From positions 1-5,738 of the forward strand of contig DATELY010000280.1 of assembly GCA_035276085.1 (NCBI GenBank): a stretch of 5,738 nucleotides of DNA. The letters are read 5' to 3'. The first letter of the stretch is position 1. Every line of letters starts with the position of its first letter. The translations under genes were made by a program, and so were the position numbers. Positions 1 to 5,704 of this stretch are shown one piece after another. The notes under the pieces are model-generated. The model was not told where the DNA came from. It saw only the letters and a program-made list of their open reading frames with translations, and searched no databases. This DNA comes from DATELY01 sp035276085 (GTDB lineage Bacteria > Pseudomonadota > Gammaproteobacteria > Steroidobacterales > Steroidobacteraceae).

Positions 1-297
1 GCGGGCATCTTGATCGCAACCGCTGCAGGCCGCGGCTTTGCGGTGATGTGGCGCGATGCGCCCAAACATGCGTCGCCGAATGCCGGATGGCCCGAAGCAG
101 CCATGGCGGGTGCGCTCGATGTACGTCTCGGCGGACCGACCCGCTATGACGGTGTGTTACACGCACGCCCGCAGTTCGGCACGGGTCGCATGCCGCAAGC
201 GGCGGATCTCGAACGTTCGCTGCGAGTATTCCAACGTTCGTGCGGGCTGCTGTGGCTGTTGTTGGCTTTGATGTGCGCCTCAACCGCGATCCCGTGA
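1..297 (+). CDS. cbiB: Adenosylcobinamide-phosphate synthase CbiB/CobD, C-terminal part (5' end outside window)
   Basis: The frame is open from the first base and ends at TGA 295-297, giving 98 residues of a gene that begins upstream. The stretch RDAPKHASPNAGWPEAAMAG, followed by a V-R-L-G-G-P segment, is the typical conserved C-terminal signature of the CbiB/CobD family. This integral inner-membrane enzyme joins adenosylcobyric acid to (R)-1-amino-2-propanol or its phosphate in the late steps of cobalamin synthesis. The last 20 residues are hydrophobic (GLLWLLLALMC), fitting the final membrane helix. No other cobalamin gene can be recognised in the window, so its operon must lie to the left. 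It runs convergently toward the SGNH-hydrolase gene across a repeat-filled spacer. Family assignment is secure; the start and the first part of the protein cannot be judged. Confidence 0.9.
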   Translation, partial: AGILIATAAGRGFAVMWRDAPKHASPNAGWPEAAMAGALDVRLGGPTRYDGVLHARPQFGTGRMPQAADLERSLRVFQRSCGLLWLLLALMCASTAIP

Positions 298-314
298 CCA
301 TGACTGCTCATTCC

Positions 315-359
315 TGTCCCCTCCCCTGCGATAGCGGGGGAGGGCTAGGGTGGGGGCGC
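315..359 (-). repeat. Palindromic repeat copy A (inverted relative to the other two copies)
   Basis: Read on the - strand, this stretch aligns without gaps to bases 5607-5651, 37 of 45 positions identical by hand count. It contains an 11-bp stem (319-329 with 334-344, one T/G mismatch) around a GATA loop. No tail sequence like that of the other copies is recognisable beside it, so it appears to be a core-only or decayed copy. It may work as a bidirectional transcription stop between the convergent genes, which is inference. Confidence 0.75.
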
Positions 360-390
360 TCGGGAAGGCGATGTCAGTGCCAGTTGCGGC

Positions 391-521
391 TGCCCCCATC
401 CTGTCCTTCAGATGTGCAGGACGCACGAATGGCGCGGGCGCAGGGATGCGCAGGAGCGGCCCCCGCTGGCGCAGGGGAAGGGACGCAACTTCCAGTACCG
501 AAGCACTTGTTACAGCACTAG
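391..521 (+). repeat. Palindromic repeat copy B, split by a 51-bp insert
   Basis: The two halves 391-409 and 461-486 match 5608-5626 and 5627-5652 at 19/19 and 25/26 positions. Together they rebuild the hairpin core seen in copy C. After the core, the motifs CGAAGCA (499-505), GTTAC (509-513) and CACTAG (516-521) recur in the same order as in copy C (5665-5671, 5675-5679, 5684-5689), so the shared unit includes a right-hand end. The copy finishes one base before the stop codon of the SGNH gene. A left-hand inverted repeat such as copy C has is not recognisable upstream of 391. Confidence 0.8.
410..460. repeat. 51-bp insert within copy B, with an internal direct repeat
   Basis: This stretch is absent from the otherwise almost identical copy C. 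Its exact edges are ambiguous by one C. It carries two near-identical 11-mers, GATGTGCAGGA (411-421) and GATGCGCAGGA (445-455), 34 bases apart. It sits inside the left stem arm of the hairpin, so it would have disrupted that fold. It looks like a second small repeat family inserted into the first, but with a single copy in view that cannot be confirmed. Confidence 0.6.
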
Positions 522-522
522 C

Positions 523-1707
523 CTAATCAGGCGGGGTTGATCGCATCTCGCGCAGTCGGGCGGCGATCGCATCCGCCATGGCCCGTGCAGCGCGGGCATT
601 GGGGTGCGCGTCGTCCGACAGCTTCCATGATGGATCCAGATCGACTACCACGTAGTCGATTCCGCCCTCATCGAGAATCCTGTGCTGCAAGTCGCGCTCG
701 ATCCGGGTTTCGAGCGGGAATTGCGGGACGAGCACGAGCGCTGCCGCGCCGCGTGAGTGCGCAAGCCGTGCCGTTGCCTGCAACGCCGCACGCGTCATGG
801 CAACTGCCTGTTCCAGGTCGGCCGCACTGCTGTATTTCAATTTCAGCAAGCGCTCTGCCAGTGCCTGCAAGCGCCACGGGATCACTGCCGGGTGCCACAC
901 CAGATTCGCATCCAGATGAGGCCGGTCGACCTGCAGATTGCGTGGGAAGAGCGGCGACATGAACAACGTGACAACGGCGACGGGTCGCTTGAACCGCGGC
1001 AATTCGGTCGCGAGACGCAAATAGGCCTGGTCGCTTGCATAGCCGTTGACCGCCAGGTTCACGCCTTGCACCCCCAATCGCTGCCCCACCAGCGCAGGCA
1101 CGCTCTCGTTCCACTGCAGGCCCGTGCCCAGCATGATCGACTCGCCCGTGAACAAGATGCTGGGCTGCTCCATGTCGACAGAGCAGCCCGCGCAGCGGAC
1201 TCGATAGCCGAATCGCTCCGTGGCGTATTCGACGGTGCGTCCACCCATGAAGCGCGTGCCGGCGTGATCCGGGACCAGCACCCAACCGAGCCGCGCGTTC
1301 GGTTGCTGAATGGGCTCGCGGTGCGTGGGCGCCTGATGCCTCGCCCTCCAGACTGACGTGCGTAGCACCGCTTCGCTGACGAGCAAGGCCAGGACAATGG
1401 CGATCAGCACCGGTAGCGCACCGCCCACCAGGGCGACGCTGTTGCCCGCGGCGATCGCGCGCCCGACGTAGGGCCGCAACCAGAAAATGAAGGCCAAGCC
1501 AGCAGCGGCGGCGATGAACCGCACGACGAGCACGACCGCGTAGCGATGCGCCTGCGGGTGGAAGTAATAGGGCAGGAAATGGCGATCCACCCACGCCTTA
1601 TCGGCCGTTGCAGCCCATATCAGGACTATGATGCCGCCGAGCGTGATGGCCGCTTCCGCGCAAATGCGGGCGCAAGAGTGCCCTGAGCCGTTACTGAAGA
1701 GACACAC
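523..1707 (-). CDS. Membrane-anchored SGNH/GDSL-family hydrolase (SxtL-like position)
   Basis: From GTG at 1707-1705 this gives 394 residues. GGGGAG lies four bases upstream. The frame stays open further, but that would run antisense through the ferritin-like gene, so the extension is rejected; GTG 1737 is an alternative without a Shine-Dalgarno match. Three hydrophobic segments (about 19-35, 56-77, 91-115) precede a soluble domain. By the positive-inside rule the domain probably faces the periplasm. SGNH marks are TGES with Ser190 as likely nucleophile, NLAVNGYAS (217-225) as block II, and DDAHP (365-369) supplying Asp365 and His368. The usual block III Gly-x-Asn-Asp is not seen; an FMSPLFPRN stretch (249-257) stands in that place. 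Family members are esterases, lipases or O-acyltransferases; the substrate is unknown. It diverges from the carbamoyltransferase operon, in keeping with the GDSL gene beside sxtIJK in saxitoxin clusters. Fold assignment is good; the exact start is less sure. Confidence 0.82.
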   Translation of the reverse strand: MCLFSNGSGHSCARICAEAAITLGGIIVLIWAATADKAWVDRHFLPYYFHPQAHRYAVVLVVRFIAAAAGLAFIFWLRPYVGRAIAAGNSVALVGGALPVLIAIVLALLVSEAVLRTSVWRARHQAPTHREPIQQPNARLGWVLVPDHAGTRFMGGRTVEYATERFGYRVRCAGCSVDMEQPSILFTGESIMLGTGLQWNESVPALVGQRLGVQGVNLAVNGYASDQAYLRLATELPRFKRPVAVVTLFMSPLFPRNLQVDRPHLDANLVWHPAVIPWRLQALAERLLKLKYSSAADLEQAVAMTRAALQATARLAHSRGAAALVLVPQFPLETRIERDLQHRILDEGGIDYVVVDLDPSWKLSDDAHPNARAARAMADAIAARLREMRSTPPD

Positions 1708-1752
1708 AGAACTCCCCGGCGCAAAGAGGGTACCCACGAGCGAGTGTATTCG
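1708..1752. promoter_or_regulatory. Very short divergent intergenic region (start-to-start)
   Basis: Only 45 bases separate the chosen starts of the - strand SGNH gene (GTG 1707) and the + strand ferritin-like gene (ATG 1753), or 36 if GTG 1744 is used. It contains the GGGGAG motif (as read on the - strand) serving the SGNH gene. AGAGGG at 1725-1730 is the only purine-rich stretch upstream of the ferritin gene. I found no convincing -35/-10 pair for either direction, so at least one promoter probably overlaps the opposite coding region. Confidence 0.45.
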
Positions 1753-2484
1753 ATGCGTGAGTGGCTTCGACCCATCCAGCGGTTCATCTGGCGCGACGAG
1801 CAGGCGCGCGCCCGCCGGCTGCTGCGCTTCGCCGAAGTCGAAGCGGATGGCGGTCGGGATCTCGTGCGCGCCGCTGAAATCACCCCGGACCCCCTGTTGC
1901 GCAAGCTCTATCTCGCACACGCCAGCGACGAGCGGCGTCATGCGAACCTGTTCCGCGATCAAGGGTTGCGATTACTACAGGGCCGGGTCGACGGTGACGC
2001 AAAGGCCGGCTTCGACGTTCAATGGCTCACACCCGGTGAACGCGGTCTCGACGATGTCCGCGTCGACGAGCACGATGATGCGACGCTGCTCGCCTTCCTC
2101 CACATATCCGAAAAGAATGCCGCGCGTGACTTCGCCATTTATCGCGACGCGCTCACGCACGATGCCGCAACACAGGCCGTGTTCGACAAAGTGCTGCGCG
2201 ATGAGGTGTTCCATATGAACTACACCGCCGTGCAACTGCAGCGGATTGCCCGCGAGGATAGCCGCCGGTTGTTGTGGCAGGCGCGCCTCAATCGCTTGTG
2301 GAAAGCGTTCGTGCGGCTGATGGCTGTGCTGGCCGGCGGTATCGGCACGGTCGTGATGTTGGTGCAGTACTTCATCGTGCTGCCCCCGTTCGTACTGCTC
2401 GCACGCCGTGCCGCGCGCCGCGAACGCGAGGGCTGGCACGCGATCGCGCCGTCGGACGACCATTCATTGAAGCGCCAGTACTGA
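1753..2484 (+). CDS. Ferritin-like di-iron protein with C-terminal membrane segment
   Basis: The 243-residue protein (from ATG 1753) has the ligand pattern of a ferritin-like four-helix di-iron carboxylate protein. Candidate ligands are Glu30 in a helix-A AEVEAD stretch, Glu60 and His63 in DERRH, Glu120 in HISEKN, and Glu151 and His154 in DEVFH. This E, ExxH, E, ExxH set is complete, so metal binding is likely. An uncharged hydrophobic run (about 189-217, containing VLPPFVLL) followed by RRAARRERE anchors it to the membrane as one long helix or a re-entrant pair. Such proteins can be oxidases, hydroxylases, iron stores or peroxide scavengers; the sequence does not decide. GTG 1744 is an alternative start (246 residues). 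It heads the operon and its stop lies one base before the carbamoyltransferase start, implying coupled translation. I do not recognise a named homologue. Confidence 0.85.
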   Translation: MREWLRPIQRFIWRDEQARARRLLRFAEVEADGGRDLVRAAEITPDPLLRKLYLAHASDERRHANLFRDQGLRLLQGRVDGDAKAGFDVQWLTPGERGLDDVRVDEHDDATLLAFLHISEKNAARDFAIYRDALTHDAATQAVFDKVLRDEVFHMNYTAVQLQRIAREDSRRLLWQARLNRLWKAFVRLMAVLAGGIGTVVMLVQYFIVLPPFVLLARRAARREREGWHAIAPSDDHSLKRQY

Positions 2485-2485
2485 A

Positions 2486-4237
2486 ATGAACATCCTCGGC
2501 ATCTCCGCGCATTACCACGATTCGGCTGCCGCACTGCTGGTCGACGGCCTGCCGGTGGCAGCTGTGGAAGAGGAGCGCCTCTCCCGGCGCAAGAACGACG
2601 CGGCCTTCCCGCTCGCGGCCATCGAATGGTGCCTGCAACAGGCGCATCTCGAGGCCGAAGCACTCGATGCCGTCGTGTTCTACGAGCGGCCGATGCGTAA
2701 GTTCGAGCGCATCCTTACGTGTGCGTTACGCGGCTTCCCGCAATCGTGGCGCTCGTTCCCGCACGCGATGAAGAATTGTTTGAGCGAGAAGGTGTGGGTG
2801 CGCGGCCTCATCAGGGCTCATCTGGATGTGCCGCCCGAGAAAGTGCTGTTCACCGAGCATCATCAATCGCACGCCGCGGCAGCCTTTCTCACCGCACCGA
2901 CCGAGGAAGCCGCCATCTTGACGTGCGATGGTGTCGGCGAGTGGGCCACGTTGTCCGTCGGCAAGGGCACGCGCTCCCGCAACGACACCCGCATCGAGCT
3001 TGCTCGTGAGATCCACTTCCCGCACTCCCTCGGGATGCTGTACTCGACCTTTACCGCCTACCTCGGCTTCGAGATCAACGAGGGCGAGTACAAGCTCATG
3101 GGACTGGCCGCCTATGGAAAGCCGCGCTTCATGAACGCAGTACGCAAGCTGATACGCCGCACGGCGGACGGAGCGTTTGCGCTCGAGCTGCGTTACTTCG
3201 ACTTCCACAGCAGCGCGCGGCGCTCCTATTCGGATGAGTTCGTGCGACTGTTCGGACCGCCACGCAGGCCATACGACCCGATCGATCTCGCGAGCGACGA
3301 CGGGCGCCGCTACGCCGATTGCGCTGCGAGCGTGCAAGTCGTTCTCGAGGAGACGCTGCTCGACATCGCGCGGCAATTGCGACGCGAGACCGGACTTCCG
3401 GATCTCTGTTTCGGCGGCGGTGTGGCGCTGAATGGTGTTGCCAACGCGCGCCTGCTCGCTGAGTCCGGTTTCGAACGCCTCTTCGTTCCTCCCGCGCCGG
3501 GCGACGCGGGATGTGCTCTTGGCGCAGCGCTCTATGCCGATCGGTTGCATTTCAAGAATCCCGATCGAGCGTTTCCGGACCATCCGTTCTGGGGACCGCA
3601 ACTCGATGCCGCGGAGCTGGCTCGATTGGCGCGCGAAGATGAACTGCCCGTCGATGCGCTGGAGGAGGATGCCTTGATTGCAACGGCGGTCGATGACCTG
3701 GCGTCGGACCGCATCGTCGCGTGGATGGAAGGTGCACTCGAGCTCGGCCCGCGGGCCCTCGGACACCGCAGCATCCTTGCAGCGCCTCAATCGGCAGCGA
3801 TGAAGGATCGGCTGAATCGCGAGATCAAGTATCGCGAAGAGTTCCGACCCTTTGCGCCCGTCGTGCCCGCAGAACTGGCCGCGGAGTATTTCGAGCTGCC
3901 GGCCGGCGGTCTGCGACTCGCGCGCTTCATGTCCGGAGTCTTCAAGGTACGACCGGCGTGGCGCGACCGCCTGGCAGCCGTCACGCATGTCGATGGCACC
4001 GCGCGCGTACAAGCGCTCGAGAAGCAGATGGCGCCGCGACTGCACACCTTGTTGCTCGCGTATGGACAACGCACGGGACTGCCCGTGCTGCTGAATACCT
4101 CGCTCAATCTCGCCGGCGAACCCATCGTGAACCGGGCAGCAGAAGGCTATTCGACCTTCCGCAGAAGTGGCATCGACGTCCTCATCGGTGACTCGTTCAG
4201 AGTGTGCAAGCGTGGCGCGCGCGGAGCAGTGACATGA
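2486..4237 (+). CDS. O-carbamoyltransferase, NodU/TobZ/SxtI family
   Basis: The 583 residues have both domains of the family at normal length. The N-terminal Kae1-like domain (about 1-370) shows GISAHYHDSAAAL (5-17), HxxxH in HHQSHAAAAF (His125, His129), CDG with Asp148, GGGVALNG (310-317) and PGDAGCALG with Asp340; these His/Asp residues fit the metal site known in TobZ. The C-terminal domain (about 385-575) shows ELGPRALGHRSIL (419-431), FRPFAPVV (453-460) and NTSLN...GEPIV (537-548). Most relatives read NTSFN, so Leu540 is a mild variant. Known members use ATP and carbamoyl phosphate to form carbamoyl-adenylate and transfer the carbamoyl group to a hydroxyl of a sugar, macrolide, cephem or saxitoxin. 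The substrate here is unknown. The start lies one base after the previous stop with only a weak ribosome site, so translation is probably coupled. The neighbouring DUF5989 and GDSL genes point to the SxtI-like branch. Confidence 0.95.
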   Translation: MNILGISAHYHDSAAALLVDGLPVAAVEEERLSRRKNDAAFPLAAIEWCLQQAHLEAEALDAVVFYERPMRKFERILTCALRGFPQSWRSFPHAMKNCLSEKVWVRGLIRAHLDVPPEKVLFTEHHQSHAAAAFLTAPTEEAAILTCDGVGEWATLSVGKGTRSRNDTRIELAREIHFPHSLGMLYSTFTAYLGFEINEGEYKLMGLAAYGKPRFMNAVRKLIRRTADGAFALELRYFDFHSSARRSYSDEFVRLFGPPRRPYDPIDLASDDGRRYADCAASVQVVLEETLLDIARQLRRETGLPDLCFGGGVALNGVANARLLAESGFERLFVPPAPGDAGCALGAALYADRLHFKNPDRAFPDHPFWGPQLDAAELARLAREDELPVDALEEDALIATAVDDLASDRIVAWMEGALELGPRALGHRSILAAPQSAAMKDRLNREIKYREEFRPFAPVVPAELAAEYFELPAGGLRLARFMSGVFKVRPAWRDRLAAVTHVDGTARVQALEKQMAPRLHTLLLAYGQRTGLPVLLNTSLNLAGEPIVNRAAEGYSTFRRSGIDVLIGDSFRVCKRGARGAVT

Positions 4238-4443
4238 AGAAGCGCAACAGAACTCGACGCCAGTTCATCGTACTGGGCAGCGCCTTCGGAACGATCGGCG
4301 AGCTGGCGCGTGGCATGTGGGCGGGCAATTCCAGGAAGCGCTGGCTGCTGCCGCTCGCAGTCTTTCTCTGCATCACCGGGATGATCCTGATTCTCGCGGC
4401 CAGCGTCGAAGTGCTCGCACCGTTCATCTACGCTCTCTTCTGA
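4234..4443 (+). CDS. DUF5989-family small membrane protein (SxtK-like)
   Basis: This 69-residue protein starts at an ATG overlapping the carbamoyltransferase stop in an ATGA (4234-4237), with GGAG seven bases upstream. A basic N-terminus (MKKRNRTRRQF) leads into a GTIGELARGMW stretch, then one transmembrane helix (about 43-60), and ends exactly in APFIYALF. The I-G-E-L segment, the K/R-rich link before WLLPL, and the terminal P-F-I-Y-x-L-F are the hallmarks of DUF5989 proteins, which commonly sit directly beside SxtI-type carbamoyltransferases; sxtK holds this place in saxitoxin clusters. No biochemical role is established. An N-in single-pass orientation is expected from the basic N-terminus. 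A job in tethering or assisting the carbamoyltransferase at the membrane is inference from gene context only. An upstream GTG at 4204 would add ten residues but lacks support. Confidence 0.9.
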   Translation: MKKRNRTRRQFIVLGSAFGTIGELARGMWAGNSRKRWLLPLAVFLCITGMILILAASVEVLAPFIYALF

Positions 4444-4451
4444 GCGTTCAC

Positions 4452-5438
4452 GTGTTGTCTGCCATCGAATTGCTGGCGTGTCCGAGCTGTGGCGGAGCAC
4501 TACAAACGGACTGGCACTGCATGGCGTGCGACGCACGCTACTCCGCGTCTGACGGGATTCCTGCGCTGCGTCTGAACAGCGACGAGCGGACGGAGATCGT
4601 TCGACGGTTCTACGAGCGCGCACCCTTCCCCGGCTATCCACCGCACGACAGCTTGTCGAGCCTGCGTGCCCGCGCCGAGCGCAGCGACTTCGCGCGTCGA
4701 CTCGATCAGGCCATCGCCGGCGATGCGCGCATCGTGGAGATCGGCTGCGGCACAGGCCAGATGAGCTTGTACTTGGCACGGGCCGATCGCGTCGTCATCG
4801 CCGTGGATCTCACGCGGGCATCCCTGCAACTCGGCTCAGCGGCAGCACGACGCTACGGAGTCCGCAACGTGTCGTTCGTCGAGAGCGACTTGCGACACCC
4901 CGGATTGCGCCGTGCTGCCTTCGACGTCGTCTACTGTTCCGGCGTCCTGCACCACACACCCGAGCCTCGCGCCGCGTTCGCCAGCATTGCATCGCTCGCG
5001 AAACCAGGCGGGGTGATCGTGCTGGGACTCTACAACCGCTATGCGCGCCTGCCGCTGCGAGCACGTCGGATCATTGCGCGGGCCACTCGTTATCGGTGGA
5101 TCCCATTCGATCCGGTTCTGCGCGATCGCAGCACGGAGCCAGAGCGTCGCGAGGCCTGGCTGCAGGATCAATATCGACATCCCGAGGAGCACCGTCACAC
5201 GCTGAGCGAAGTGCAGCGGTGGTTCGCGGAAAATGCGGTCGATTACGTGCGTAGTTATCCGAGCACGGTGCTTGGTGAGGAAGAGGATGGTCTGTTCGAG
5301 CCGGCGGCCGATAACTGGCGTGCTGAAGCGTTGCTCGCGCAGTTGTCGTGGGCTTGGACGTTGGGGCACGAAGGAGGCTTGTTTATCGTCGTGGGGCGGC
5401 GTCGCGAGAATCCAAGTGCTCGCGACCATACAACGTGA
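4452..5438 (+). CDS. SAM-dependent class I methyltransferase with N-terminal zinc-ribbon-like segment
   Basis: The chosen start is GTG 4452, eight bases after the DUF5989 stop, giving 328 residues; TTG 4455 is also possible, and the longer open frame would overlap DUF5989 heavily. The N-terminus has CPSC (10-13) and CMAC (23-26), then DGIPAL (34-39), a Trm112-like four-cysteine metal-binding arrangement. A FYERAPFPGY motif (53-62) precedes a Rossmann methyltransferase core: VEIGCGTGQ (95-103) for SAM, acidic Asp119 after strand 2, SDL with Asp146, and VLHHTPEP (165-172) with a KPGG turn further on. The rest is an Arg-rich helical region ending in a short polar tail. It should methylate a small molecule or glycan linked to the carbamoylation pathway, but acceptor and atom are unknown. 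The distance to the operon suggests cotranscription. Fold and cofactor are clear; substrate is not. Confidence 0.9.
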   Translation: MLSAIELLACPSCGGALQTDWHCMACDARYSASDGIPALRLNSDERTEIVRRFYERAPFPGYPPHDSLSSLRARAERSDFARRLDQAIAGDARIVEIGCGTGQMSLYLARADRVVIAVDLTRASLQLGSAAARRYGVRNVSFVESDLRHPGLRRAAFDVVYCSGVLHHTPEPRAAFASIASLAKPGGVIVLGLYNRYARLPLRARRIIARATRYRWIPFDPVLRDRSTEPERREAWLQDQYRHPEEHRHTLSEVQRWFAENAVDYVRSYPSTVLGEEEDGLFEPAADNWRAEALLAQLSWAWTLGHEGGLFIVVGRRRENPSARDHTT

Positions 5439-5536
5439 GGCCCGAGCGTTTGCTCGCGTTCGTGTTGACTTGCTTATACCGAAGAGCTTGCCGCAGCGAT
5501 TTAGAGAGCAAGTACTGCTTGAAGCAGTGCCAATCG

Positions 5537-5570
5537 CTCACTGCGCGCCGACGTACCGGCGCGCAGTGAG
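5537..5570. terminator. Perfect 14-bp GC-rich hairpin, possible operon terminator
   Basis: CTCACTGCGCGCCG (5537-5550) and CGGCGCGCAGTGAG (5557-5570) are exact reverse complements around a six-base ACGTAC loop. It lies 98 bases past the methyltransferase stop and ahead of the next gene. No T-tract follows in either direction, so it is not a standard intrinsic terminator. It could instead protect the 3' end of the operon mRNA or be a REP-type palindrome. Confidence 0.55.
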
Positions 5571-5578
5571 TCGGCGCA

Positions 5579-5689
5579 CTAGTGGAGCGTAACAACTGAT
5601 TCGGAAGTGCCCCCATCCTGTCCTTCCCCCGCTGTCGCAGGGGAAGGGACGCGTGAACGACTATCGAAGCAATCGTTACGGTTCACTAG
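5579..5689 (+). mobile_element. 111-bp MITE-like element with imperfect terminal inverted repeats (repeat copy C)
   Basis: The left end 5579-5607 and the reverse complement of the right end 5661-5689 match at 22 of 29 positions by hand count, both starting CTAGTG. Between them lies a hairpin core: 5620-5632 pairs with 5637-5650 around TGTC, with one bulge and one G/T pair. The core is nearly identical to copy B (44 of 45 bases outside the insert) and also recurs inverted as copy A. There is no coding capacity, so any movement would depend on a transposase elsewhere. A target-site duplication beyond the CTAG at each end is not evident. Confidence 0.6.
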
Positions 5690-5704
5690 ACTGTGAGCCA
5701 CGCG

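Larger units (their letters stand above)
298..522. other. Gene-free convergent spacer filled by palindromic repeats
   Basis: About 225 bases lie between the cbiB stop and the stop of the oppositely oriented SGNH gene. I see no credible gene here: the open frames crossing it are made of repeat sequence and lack family features. It contains repeat copy A (315-359) and inverted repeat copy B (391-521) interrupted by a foreign 51-bp piece. Hairpins in this position could stop transcription from both sides, but no T-tract follows them. Confidence 0.8.
5439..5704. other. Gene-free spacer with hairpin and MITE-like element
   Basis: About 266 bases separate the methyltransferase stop from the next possible start. 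The first 98 bases hold only minor palindromes, such as CGAGC...GCTCG (5443-5456) and ACTGCTTGAAGCAGT (5514-5528). The remainder is taken up by a perfect 14-bp hairpin and the repeat element described separately. I see no credible coding region here. Confidence 0.75.

Noticed and set aside
298..522. CRISPR array or tandem repeat in the left spacer
   Set aside because: The repeats are two inverted, unequal copies plus one 11-mer pair; there is no regular repeat-spacer periodicity.
668..1594. A 308-codon - strand open frame in a different frame from the SGNH gene
   Set aside because: Its composition is dominated by Arg, Ala and Gly and shows no motif, whereas the overlapping frame has membrane helices and an SGNH catalytic set.
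1708..1962. Extension of the SGNH gene upstream to an ATG at 1962
   Set aside because: It would add 85 residues antisense to the metal-ligand-bearing part of the ferritin-like gene. The extra residues do not resemble a signal or membrane region, and GTG 1707 has a GGGGAG upstream.
2726..4069. A 447-codon open frame antisense to the carbamoyltransferase
   Set aside because: The + strand carries every family motif of a carbamoyltransferase throughout this span. The antisense translation is Arg/Gly-rich without recognisable domains, as expected for shadow frames in GC-rich DNA.
4317..4451. Earlier start for the methyltransferase at 4317
   Set aside because: It would overlap most of the DUF5989 gene in another frame, and its residues lack family similarity. 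The zinc-ribbon segment starts just after GTG 4452.
523..5438. A saxitoxin biosynthesis cluster
   Set aside because: Only accessory tailoring-type genes (SxtI, SxtK and SxtL counterparts) are present. These are common in unrelated bacteria, and none of the core genes such as sxtA or sxtG is in the window.
5465..5493. TTGACT at 5465-5470 as a promoter -35 box
   Set aside because: No acceptable -10 hexamer lies 16-18 bases downstream; the AT-rich TTATACC that follows is far too close.
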